From Chelonoidis abingdonii (Eukaryota > Chordata > Testudines > Testudinidae), in assembly GCF_003597395.2 (NCBI RefSeq), contig NC_133770.1:81594564-81658563 (forward strand): a stretch of 64,000 nt of DNA, given 5' to 3'. The notes below the pieces were generated by a model. That model did no database searches. It saw only the letters and a program-made list of their open reading frames with translations, and was not told where the DNA came from. The position numbers were made by a program, and so were the translations under genes. Shown one piece after another: positions 53,630 through 64,000 of the stretch. Numbering within the stretch: position 1 is the stretch's first letter; the number at the start of each line of letters is the position of its first letter.

Positions 53630-53902
53630 CAGGGTTGGCTCTAACTTTTTTGCCACTTCCCCCGTGAGCGCTGCGCTGTCAAACCCCACCCCCCAGTGCC
53701 ACCAAAACCCCTGCTCCCCCGAGCACTATGCCGCCCAAGCCCCGCCCCCGAGCACCACGCTGCCCGAAGCATGAAAAAAACCCTCTGCTGCTGCCCCGAT
53801 GAACCAAAAAAAAAACCAAACAAACAAAAACCCAAGTGCCGCCCTGCCCCACGTGCCGCCCCAAGCACGTGCTTGGTCGGCTGGTACCTGGAGCCGGCCC
53901 TG
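53630..53902. mobile_element. hAT MITE with perfect 8-bp target duplication
   Basis: The left terminus is CAGGGTTGGCTCTA and the right terminus reversed is CAGGGCCGGCTCCA. Flanks ccttcata (53622-53629) and ccttcata (53903-53910) are identical. The interior is C-rich with CGCCC/GCACC repeats and an A-rich patch. Its proline-rich frames are artefacts. Confidence 0.9.
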
Positions 53903-53910
53903 CCTTCATA

Positions 53911-56900
53911 GAACTGAACAGCCCCGAGATGGGAGGGAGGGACGGCAGTGCTGCAAAGTAGAGCTGCTTCTATATGCCCTGCTCTATTTAGGGGGCTGCA
54001 CCCTGGTCTGAACTTTGCTGTACTGGAGCTGTAGCACGGAATCTCAGCCTTTGTGTTTACTCAATCAGAGTGTGTCCCGGGCATTAACTGAAGCACTTCT
54101 ATATGACTTATGGGGTGACAAGAGTATCACCAGATTTTTGCTGTGTTAAAACAGTTACCAGGCACTTCTCAGATGATAAAAAGTTGATATTTTGAGGAAC
54201 AGAATTTGCACTGCAACAATCATTTTACATTTCCTTATTGTTGCCTAGTAGATATGTGAATATATAGCTACAAATAAAATGAAAGATGCCCCTTCCCACC
54301 GAGCAAACTGAAAGTCATATCCAGGAGCACATCTCACTTGGCCATTTCTCATGAGTTGAGTCTCACCAGTCGCATTCCTACAATGCACTATTTCTTTTCG
54401 CCTCCTAACCTAAAGGCTGCAGAGTTGGCAGGGCTCTCTGCCTAAGCCTACACCACAAGCTGTCTTATGAAAAGTCAAGATGCAGCCAGGGACAGCAACA
54501 GTCCCCACAGGGAATGCTGGAGTTCGCTGTATTGCCACGTGTCAGTTATTATGAAGGTATGCACACATGAAAAGCATTTACTGTTGTTTTATTTCACAAT
54601 ATGGTTTTCACTCCTGTGAGTCTGAAAGACACTAACACTTACTTTTCTCTTCTGCCTTAAATCCTTCTTTCCAGGATCTTAAGTTCTTTTCCCTTCTTTC
54701 TTTTCCCCATCAAACGACCTCTTCCAAATTAGCCCTTTGCTGAATGGGACTATACCTTTAGGGCTGGTCTACACACAATTTACAGGAATATCTATACCAT
54801 TAGAAGTCCTTTTATACCACTTCAGCTGCATCCAAACTAGAGAGTTGCACTGCTTTAATTGTATCAATTTTAAACTAATATAGTTCAAGTAGTACAAAAA
54901 CTATGTCAACGAGTCCCCTAAGAGGAGAGGAACAGAGATTGGCATGGGGTGTTGATTAAACCATTGGCATTTCCACACTTGAAATATATTTCACAGTTCA
55001 GTTTGACTTGGCATGATTTTGATAGAGCTTCTTAGTGATGCATTGTTTGTTTGGGATATGCAAGAGAAAGACTGGGAATTGATCTGTCTTGTATGTAGAA
55101 GGAATTCAAGGCTGATTTACTATATTTGGAGCTTTATCAACAGCAGGGAATTGTGTCTGGAGGGAGACTACCAACTTCTGTTTTATGCCTCTTTATCTAC
55201 AAAGACTTAGATCTTTTTTCTTTGTAGCCATGTTTTCTAGGCTCATAAGAGACTGGTAAAAATTGTAAGTTGGAGATAGGAATTTTGTTAGCAGAAGCTA
55301 TGCACATTTCTCCCCATTGCTTAGCTTATGCAGCTTAGCCTTGGCCTGAAATAACGCCTTGTATTACAGCACTGGGCCTTTTTTATGTATGCTAGCTGTA
55401 GGTTTGTCTCATGCTATAGTGCACAGAAATAGTCACTGGAGACTAAGCTGAGACCATAGTCTCATTTGCATTGGACCTGAACTTTCCTGGTATGAAAGGT
55501 TGGTACATTTTATAACTTTCTGTCCCCACTTATCACCATATTTCTCCCTCCTACAGAAATTTCCAAAAGAGTATAAGAGAGTTAAGCAAATCCCACTGAA
55601 ATTTGTTTGAAAACCTCAACCTATAGGTCCTGGGAACGGTTCAGAAGTGAATTCCAAAATATAATAATAGTCTAAAATACCCCCTGAAATCCACTGAGTA
55701 CTCACGTGAACTGCAGAAATTCTTACAGTTCTACAAAGCCATCATTATATGGAAATCATGCAAAATAAAACCATATTACTTTGTGTGAAAGAAACCACAG
55801 CTGTTAGCTAAACCATATCCATGTGACATGGGGAATAGAACTCAAAACTCACTCTTCCAAACACAAACCCTTTCAAACAGGGGGTCAATGAGAATTTCTG
55901 GTGTTGTTACTAGGAGTAGGGCTAACAATTGGAGCTGGGTGAAACTTTTTTTAATAAAACCTAAAACAAGAAGCAACTCCTCTGGTATCATGTTTCACTG
56001 CAAAGCTGGAACCCTGGTCCATGTTCAGCAAACCTTTTGGCAAACCAAGGTCTACATTTCAAATGAACCTGAGTTAGTGTATGGTTTTGAATGGAGAGCA
56101 TGCAAAACTCAATGGGTCTGCATGAGGACTGCAAAAACCAGACAAAACACAACAAATGAATCTCAGGGTGCAGGGGGTGGGCGAGTGAGAACATATAGAA
56201 AACAACATTTTTTAAATGTTTGCACAGACCCCTGTGACTCAAAACCAGTGTGAATAAATAGCCTTTTTGTAGGCTAGCCACTATACAGCTGGGTACTCAG
56301 AGACACTTAAGGCATCTTTGGTTCCAATGAATAGAGGTTCCAATGTACATACAAGCCTGTAGGTAGCATGGCAGTGATTCCAACACTCTTTAAGCAGGCA
56401 GCACTATGAACTGATGCTAGGGCAGCCATTGAAATCCAGACATTTGAAACAGTCTAATATGTTTAGATGTGTTGTTACAGTAAAATAGAGCCTGACTCAA
56501 TTTGCCGGGGAAAAGTTAGACAGTTTGAAACAATTGCTATCCTGGAAACAAAATCAACTTTAAAACAAATATGCTTTCGCATGCCCAGCCAAACTTGTCA
56601 CATAAATCTGATATTGAAGCCAGGGATCAGCACTCCAGGCAAAGAAATGATACAAGGCCAAATTATTAAGCTTGGGACAAAGAATTCTTACTGTGATGTG
56701 ACACGGCATAAAATGAATAGAAAATGGGGTTTGGTTGTATTCTGTCTTTGGAACTATTTATTTTGGAAACACAATCCTATCCAGGCAAACATAACAGCGT
56801 GGTAAAGCCAGAGTAGAGATAAGAAATGGTTTATATGAAGAAAAGCTTGCAATCAGAGCTAATAAGCTAAAGGCACTAGAGCCAGCAGCTGGCTCTGCTT

Positions 56901-57370
56901 CTAGGCGTTCATGTGGCAAAGAGCTGAAATGTTCACATAGAGCTATGTTAAAAGTACTCTCCATTTAGGAAAGCACTCGTTTCTGAATTGCAGCCACTTC
57001 TGGGGTGGAATAAGGCTGCCATTCTGCACTTGTAACTCCCCAAGCTGGACTCTGGTAAGGGTCCTGGGGCTAACATAACCCTACTCATATGAAAAGTGGC
57101 GTGGGGGTGTCACTGAACACAAGTGCTGAGGCCCTCAGTTTTATGTCATACCCAAAGGAAGGCACATCACCCTTTCATGCTATCCTAGGGCATGGGATCA
57201 GTGCTCATCTCCAGGAGCTACAGAATCACCACCACCACTTCCAGCAGCACCATGAGCTTTTCATGATATATCTGTTCCAAGAACTAGGCAGACTTCCTGC
57301 TGCTGACAAGGACTAGGAAGAGCACAATTGGAGTGATTAAACCTTAGAGCTCTTACTTAATTGCTTCTTT
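53911..57370. other. Intergenic, mostly nothing recognised
   Basis: A GTGTAGAC-family fragment probably begins at about 54765 (AGGGCTGGTCTACACAC) and fades by about 54950. The rest is AT-rich with chance frames only. Confidence 0.45.
54765..54950. mobile_element. MITE fragment with GGTCTACAC end
   Basis: One terminus, AGGGCTGGTCTACACACAA, is clear; the partner end is lost. Confidence 0.4.
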
Positions 57371-57952
57371 CAGGGGTGCAATAAGAGGGCCCAGACCATC
57401 CTCCTCGCTCCCCGCCCCCCTTGGCCTTCATGTCCAGGGTTTGAACCACCCAGAGCCACACTCCATACGGGCCCTGCAGAGAACATCCCCCTTCTCTTCA
57501 GCAAACCCCAGTTACTTCCCCAGGTAGGTGGCTGGTGTGCGCGGGATCTGCCTCAGCCCAGCATGAAGCCATAAAGCCAGCCCAACCTGTTGAGCTTCCT
57601 CCGTGACTGCGAGGGTGGCTGAGTCCACAGCACAGAGCTGCTGAAGCAATACAGGTCACTGATCCAGCTTGGGGACCACCCAGCCCAAAGCAGGGCCTCT
57701 GGTCTGGGTGAGGTGGGAGGAGGCCAGGGCTATGGGGTCTTGAGGAGATGATGTTCCTTAGAAGGGGAAGACCCCATGCCTGTGTGCAATGGAGGAAACT
57801 TCCATCTGTGCCCCTGCGGATGGGGGGTGCCTCTAAGGTGCCATTGAGCTCACCCACATGTGCTTGGTTCCAGGGAGATAACCCTCCGGACGCCGAAAAA
57901 AAGTCAGCACCTCTTGGTCTCCCTACTTAGGCAAATTTTGGTCATGCCCCTG
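57371..57952. mobile_element. hAT-type non-autonomous element, 582 bp
   Basis: The left terminus is CAGGGGTGCAA and the right terminus reversed is CAGGGGCATGA. Flanks gcttcttt (57363-57370) and gcttctca (57953-57960) match at 6 of 8. No transposase frame inside. Confidence 0.62.
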
Positions 57953-57960
57953 GCTTCTCA

Positions 57961-59219
57961 TATAGAAATATCATTTAATTCAGCAAAAGGTACATGAGAA
58001 GCCTGGTTCTTCACTCATTTCCATCAGTCTGACGTAAATGTAGTTCCATTGACTTCAGTCTGATTTCCAGTGGTGCAAGGGAAAGGCGAATCAGGCCTGC
58101 TCTTTAGAAAGAGCCATGCAATTATCAATGAATGATTATTTCCACATACAAACCCATACACAAAGTGGGGCAGAGAGGCCTCCAGGACCCAGCAGGACCT
58201 TGTGCTATTGGCCCTTCAATCAGAATCCTTCTGGGTTCCCATCTGTAAGTCATTTACTTGGAGAACAAAGATGAAAAGTAGTGTACTTTTTCAGGAAAGA
58301 AGGGAGGAGGCCCAGATCCAAGGCTGCCTTGATGCTATGCCCAAGCCCCACCTTTACAATCACACATGGAAATGATTTGGAACAACGGGAAAATAAAAAA
58401 GCCTTTTGAAGGTAAGACCCATCTGTTTTTCTGCTGCACAAATCAGGCTGAATAGAAACAGCTGATTCTTGGTTTTGATGCAGTCCTAGTGTCCAAGTTC
58501 TATCTCATAACGTTCCTGCTATCACATAGAGAAACAGCAACACACACAGCAAACCTGATCCTGTAAGCTGAGTGTGCTCTGCTCCTAAAGGGAATAGAGA
58601 CACTCAGCACCCTGCAAAGAGAGGCTCAGCACTTTGCAGGATTGGGCCTACTATATGCATTCCAGAAATTCCTGTCCTCCTCTGACTGTAACAACAGGCC
58701 CTCAGTCTGAAGGGAACAGGACAAGGAGACAGTTTTAGTGTCTCTCCAGGCGCTTTCTGCTAGGAAAAGCAGATGTTGCTTGGTTCTTTTCAGAACCTTC
58801 TGAAAAACTTAAACATAAAAGTGAAAACACCTGCATTTCTCAGCTCCTTTTGAGCTCCCAACTCAGTTTTTTAAAGCTTCCAGGAATAGGAACAACAACT
58901 GCATATGAAAAGACTTCCTAGACCACATGCAGACCCATTTATCTTTGGGGGTCGTACAGCGCTCATCACCTTCATATCTGAAACTTGTTGCAAGCAGGTG
59001 AAGTTCCCGTGACCTGAAGGGAGTTGCCTGTGCTCATACCAGATCTGAATATGGGCTATTATTTTTGTTTGAAGTACTAGTTCGGACAGAGGAGGGGTAA
59101 ATAAAGGAAAGCAAAGTTGCACCAGCTGAGGATCTGGTCCAATAAATCAGCATAGCTCTATTTATTACAATGTAGTGACACCAGTTTATATCAGTTGAGG
59201 ACTACCTATTGTATAAAAA
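57961..59219. other. Intergenic, nothing recognised
   Basis: Contains a TTCCATTGACTTCAGTCTG patch (about 58043-58062) of the short dispersed family. No gene supported. Confidence 0.45.
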
Positions 59220-59492
59220 TAAGGGCATGGCTACACATATAGCGGCTCAGTGGCGCAGCTGCAGCATGTCTGGTTGAAGATATGAGAGCTCTCCTGTTGA
59301 CACAATAAAACCACCTCTGCAAGTGGCAGTAGCTATGTCGGTGGGAGAAGCTCTCCCACCAACATACAGCTGTGCAAATGAGCGCTTATGTTGGTGTAAC
59401 TTAGGTCACTCAGGGGGGTGGTTTATTTACAGCCCAGAGCGACATAAGTTCTGCCGACATAAGTTCTGTCTGGAGTGCAGACAAAGCTTAAG
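59220..59492. mobile_element. MITE, GTGTAGAC-terminus family
   Basis: The left end TAAGGGCATGGCTACAC and the right end reversed TTAAGCTTTGTCTGCAC are inverted. The interior has GCTATGTCGGTGGGAGAAGC, CTCTCCCACCAACATA and CGACATAAGTTCTGCCGACA, shared with the copy at 15786. Confidence 0.68.
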
Positions 59493-61235
59493 AAGCAAAA
59501 TGCTTATGACTCACTCATTCCAGAGATGAATCTCTGCCCTGTCCTTTCCAAGAGGAATATGTCTCAGGGGAAGCCATTCCAGAGCTCAGTGCTTTGGAAA
59601 CTAGAACGTAACATCCTAGATTACTGACAGCTTCTTGAATGAATTGCCCAAGACTTGGTATTAAAGATCTATATTGTGATGTGAGCACAGTCTGGAGCAA
59701 GGAACAATGCATACACTGCCAGAGCCCAGAAGTAGCCCCAGGAGGCAGTATGACTCAAATACACCTCTGTGCTCTGTTCACAGTTTCTGCCCTGCTTCTC
59801 TCTTGCTCCAGTGGGGCAGTAATTTTCTGCAGGCCTATCCCCACAGCAAATTAGAACACACACTGTACTGGCTCAGGTGCCCTGGGCATTGGGACAGCAG
59901 GGAGGGCAGAGCCAAAGCTCTGCCTAGGACCCCCTATCTGGAGTAGGTGGGTGAGAAATGGCCACACAGCACGTATTTACTCCCATGCATTGAGACCCAA
60001 GGATTGGGTGTCTGCACAGGAGCTTGCAAGTTCTTACTCCCCTAGTCACAATCTAATCCTTACTAAACTAAGGCTTGGTATTAAGATTCTGATCCCCTCA
60101 CTCCTGTGGGGTAGCATCTTACTCCACAGACAGTCTCACTGATTTCAGTGGGCCTACTTGTAGTGTAAGGTGCTGCTCAGTGTGAGTACGAGTGTTAGCA
60201 TCTGGCCCAAACCCCTTACTCAGTCTGTTGAGCAGTTACTCACATGAGTTGTCCCGTGGTACTGACACTGTGAATAGCAGCTCACTAGTGGGAGTGAGGG
60301 CCCTGTGATCGCAGAAACATCGGTGCAATATTACTGCTGCCCATGCAGTTACTCCTGAGCTATGCTTGTCTAAGTGGGATCAGAATCAGTCCTTAAATCT
60401 CAGCTTCCCCATGTGTACTCCTTCAGGTCCCTCCTTTAAACACGCTTCTTCCATGAAACCAGCCATGAACTATTCACCTCCTCAGAGAAAAGACACCCAC
60501 AAAAACTTGGAACTAACAGGTTTGATGCACGCCAAACTCCAGCACTAATTTATTTCTTTTAATTGTCTCCTTCCCCCATTCTTTGGGCTTGTCTGTTTAT
60601 AGTGTTGTCTCTGCAGCAGGGACATGGCCATCTTATGAGTCACTAAAGCAGCCCTGCATCCCTGTTGTACCATTGGCACAGGTGGGCTGAGAATCTGGCT
60701 CAGTGCATTTCTTGTCATGCACAGTATTGTAGTTACTTGATTAGTGTTTCCAGCCTCGGTCAAGTATGAAAATGCTGTATGTAAAGAGCATAGACAACAA
60801 AATCCATGTATCATATGTGTGGCTTTAAAAAGATCTAGCCACGCCATACTTGGTTATTCTCTAAACAGCCTTAGTACTGTCTGAAAAGTTGCATTTCATC
60901 TTGGGTAGTAGACCAGCTAGACACATAAATCCAGGGGGAGCCAGATGGACATAGACTGGAGCCATTTTTTTCTCCCTTGAGTTGGTTTACTGACCAAACA
61001 GACAGAACATTGTTCGCTTCCAAAAACCACTTTGTCTTTTATGTCAGCAAGCGCTGGTTTGGGCACTGCACATTCTGGCTTTATTTCACTCCTGCTCTAG
61101 GCTCAGAATCATGCGCTGGGAATCAAAACAAGAGTTCTCCCAGTTTCCCTTTCCCAGCTTTAACCGGGGAGTCAAGTTTTCCCTTCCACCTCAACAACAA
61201 CAGACTGGAAGAAAGTACATTCTTTATGAGAGAGA
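59493..61235. other. Intergenic, nothing recognised
   Basis: No coding signal or element with ends. A CACTGATTTCAGTGGG palindromic core is at 60137-60152. Confidence 0.45.
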
Positions 61236-61490
61236 CAAGATGGGTGAGGTAGTATCTTTTACTGGACCAACTTCTGTTGGTGAGAGAGAGACAAGCTTTC
61301 AAGCTTCTCAGAGCTCTTCTTCAGGTACTCAGAGTGTCACAGCCAAATATACGGTGGAACCGATTGTTTCATTATACTCTTTATGTTATTTCTGGCAGCT
61401 GAATATTCCATACTTAACAGGGGATGATGATGATAAATATAACGCTACAGGAAGAGTGTTGTATTTACAACCTCAATGTAAATAGGTTTC
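61236..61490. mobile_element. MITE fragment, same family as 45125-45405
   Basis: ACAAGATGGGTGAGGTAG, TATCTTTTACTGGACCAACT, GTGAGAGAGAGACAAGC and GAGCTCTTCTTCAGGTA appear in order. The opposite terminus is missing. Confidence 0.65.
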
Positions 61491-62550
61491 CAAAGACACT
61501 TGCTTCAGGTCCATGCTATAAAACTGCTCTAGTTTATGCTATGGCTTCAATTCAGTGTGAAATGAAAACCATACATACAGCTCTGCTTTGCCAGGTTGAC
61601 AAACTGGTAGGTACAGTGTGTCCTTCTTGGAAATTAAGTTCAGTTCTCAGCAGGCATGCTAACAACAAAACCAATAAAAGATGTGAATTGTATTGGTTTT
61701 TCAAAAGAGGCTTTTATAACCATAAGCCAACACTATGAATTCTCGCTGATCAAATGCAAATATGATAGAACGCGGCTCACACAAAGCATCTTAAAGAGCT
61801 GTGGATGCAGTTTGATCAGTCGGGTTGCATTTTTTCAGGTGTGGCTCAGAGTGTTTATCTTTGAAATTTTACTCCTAGGGGGCTTGAACTTTGGCAGAAT
61901 TCAAAATAAAAAAGAAGTATGTTTTCAATTTCTCTTTTAAAACCGAATTTAACAACTTGGCATTGTTGGTAATTCAAGAGAGAGAACTCCACAGCTCTGA
62001 AGTATAACAGGCAAAACCCCTCACCACAAAATATTTCCATGGAAATAAGTGTACAGTTTCCTCCCTGCTCAGAGGACTCCAGTTCAGATGAAGCCCACTG
62101 GGTAAACAGATTTGGAGTATAATTCAAATCAGAGTGAAAAAACACCCAGGCAAAAAGCTCTAGGCAATCTGACAATTAATTTGCCTCACAAAAACACAAT
62201 AGTGACCACCCAGCAGCATTAAAAATAAATCCTTATGGATAATACCAACTCAGCTCACCAGTAGCATTAGTCATTCATAGATGTTAACAAAGTAACTCAG
62301 GTAGCCCATAAAACAAAACAGCTGAAAAGCTCACTTTCACCCCCTACCATTCTGGGAACATACCCTTAACTTTCCTCAAAGCCTTTTCCAATAAATAGCA
62401 TTTGCTGCATGGCCAGAAGCCCATCAAGTATTTAAATAACAAATGCAAAAAAATTAATACAAAATTGTGAAATGAGCATGCCGTTTGTAGCCATTGTATT
62501 GTTCGCTCTGCTTATATGTTCTATGCCTTTTCCCTACCCTTTTAGTTGTG
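61491..62550. other. Intergenic, nothing recognised
   Basis: AT-rich; only chance frames on both strands. Confidence 0.45.
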
Positions 62551-62554
62551 TTGT

Positions 62555-62690
62555 CTATTTAGATTGTAAACAATTCAGGGTAGGGACTGTCTCTTATTCT
62601 ATGTTTGTACAGGGCCTAGAACAATGGGCCCCGTCTTCTCAGAAGGCTCCCGGGCACAACGGTAATAAATTATAAATAATAACATGGCAG
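62555..62690 (-). repeat. Dispersed TAGTGCCTAGAG repeat, reverse copy 6
   Basis: Reads TTCAGGGTAGGGACTGTCTC, TGTTTGTACAGGGCCTAGAA and CAATGGGCCCCG, then GGTAATAAATTATAAATAAT: the reverse of the blocks in the plus-strand copies. Confidence 0.6.
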
Positions 62691-63760
62691 AGTTAATGTT
62701 GTGGAAAGAACATACCTCAGCCCAGATCCAGAGCTGTGACTGAGGAGACCTTAATGCGGCTCAGGAGGACCCATCGTCCTGTTCCCCCAATCCTGGCACT
62801 GGGCTGATACCTGAAATACATTAGAGCAACATCAGGGCTGCTCACAGAGTATGTCTTCAAGGAAACACACCCATATTAGCTCTGACCAAGCTAGCATGTT
62901 AAAATGTAGTTGTGGAGGTGCAAGGGGCTAACTGCCCCAAGTACACACCTAGCATTTCCAGCAGGATCATACTGGGTACAGCTCGCCTGCACTGTCTCAA
63001 CTACCTTTCTATTTTTAACAGGTTAGCACTGATTGATCTAGTGCAGGTATGTCTCCATGAGCTGGGAGTTACACCTTCCAGCTCCAGTGCAGATATCCTG
63101 TTAGTTCCAATAGCTGCTGACAGCCCCTAGGGACCATTCCACCAGTTGGAGCATCAGCTGACCTAAGGAAGCTCTGACCATGTTGATTTCTTTCAGCTAC
63201 ACCCCTCATGCTAGGAGCCAAAGCGGGGTTGGGGGTCAGGGGGGTGACATGGGACCCACTACAGCAGCTCTACACGACCTGAGGATCCCCAAATGGTGGG
63301 AAAATCCTCCAGGACCTAGGTATGCCAGTTTTAGGGCTGCTTTGAACCAGCAGAGTGCCATTAGACTGCCCTGACACAGGGCAGGATCCAGGCTCTCACC
63401 TTTTGCCTTTCCTGAATTTTTCCCATACAGCCATAATGTAGCATGTGAATGTCTTTTTCTTTCTTTCTTTATTTGTTCATTCAGTCATTTTTGCAGTAAA
63501 TTTCCTAGCTTTGTCCCAAGAGAGAGGAATAGAAGAAATGAAGGAGAATACACCATGATGCTCAGTAACAATGGTCACCGGTGTCTATTCAGCATCACAG
63601 CGAAGCTTGCACTGGCCTAACTCAGAGTCAACAATCAGCAGCTATTACCATGCATTGAAAATCTCATCCTCTTGCAAAAATGCACATCTGCTCAGTGCAT
63701 CTCTTTAGCAATGGGGACCCGAAAATTTAGTGGTATTTTCTGCTAACACGATGAAGTGTT
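62691..63760. other. Intergenic, nothing recognised
   Basis: No gene or complete element recognised. Confidence 0.45.
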
Positions 63761-63764
63761 TAGC

Positions 63765-63840
63765 TTTTTAGGGCAGGGACCGTCTCTTTACTCCATGCTT
63801 AAGGCCCAGATCCTTGAACAGTGCCCCAAGGCGCAGGGAT
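63765..63840 (-). repeat. Dispersed TAGTGCCTAGAG repeat, reverse copy 7 (partial)
   Basis: TTTTAGGGCAGGGACCGTCTC, then AGTGCCCCAAGG; a truncated copy. Confidence 0.45.
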
Positions 63841-64000
63841 GGGGAAACTGAGGTTTGCTACACACAATAAAATGCCCTTTTTTCAAACCTAATACAATAG
63901 CTTTCAGACAGATTCTATGAGCATGTGTACTGGTGGAAATCCTTGGCAGAGTCCGTCTTCTGTGAGCCAAGTACTCAGTGTCCTCTTATATCATTCCGCT

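Noticed and set aside
53641..54011. Proline/alanine-rich frames
   Set aside because: They lie within a hAT MITE bounded by perfect target duplications.

Overview
The window is vertebrate nuclear DNA of sauropsid type, most likely from a turtle. It shows spliced exons, MIR SINEs, CR1 LINEs with typical 3' ends, a DIRS-type tyrosine-recombinase retrotransposon with inverted terminal repeats, an R2/NeSL-like LINE with a restriction-like endonuclease, and many non-autonomous hAT elements with 8-bp target duplications. The species assignment is inference: a crocodilian is not excluded, and I see no turtle tRNA SINE that would settle it.

One cellular protein-coding gene is supported. It lies on the minus strand, has four coding exons (45710-47236, 31161-31283, 29963-30066, 28770-28980), and encodes a Golgi-associated kinase of the GASK1/FAM198 family, most probably GASK1A. 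The joined reading frame is about 654 codons, splice sites and phases agree at every junction, and the product has an N-terminal signal anchor and a C-terminal Four-jointed/FAM20-like kinase region. The promoter and any upstream non-coding exons were not identified. A possible poly(A) signal lies at 27305-27310.

Layout: 1-620 has nothing recognisable. A decayed MITE lies at 627-893. A decayed DIRS element fills 1137-4925, and a hAT MITE with target duplication sits inside its right inverted repeat. A minus-strand CR1 (6589-7415) is followed by a foldback element (7577-8175) and about 5 kb of apparently unique sequence. A hAT transposase remnant lies at 13013-13580. From 13.6 to 27.2 kb there are no genes, only MITEs and CR1 tails. 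GASK1A occupies 28.8-47.2 kb. Its 14.4-kb intron 1 carries a hAT MITE (34191-34444) abutting a 3.8-kb RLE-type LINE (34492-38307) in the same orientation as the gene, a MIR on each strand, and a MITE near the exon 1 donor. Upstream of the gene lies another CR1 (47747-48880). From there to 64 kb I see only MITEs, short foldback repeats and apparently unique DNA.

I see no CRISPR, defence, biosynthetic or viral system. The interesting material is the complete kinase gene, the datable nested insertions, the foldback structures and the diversity of hAT-like miniature elements.
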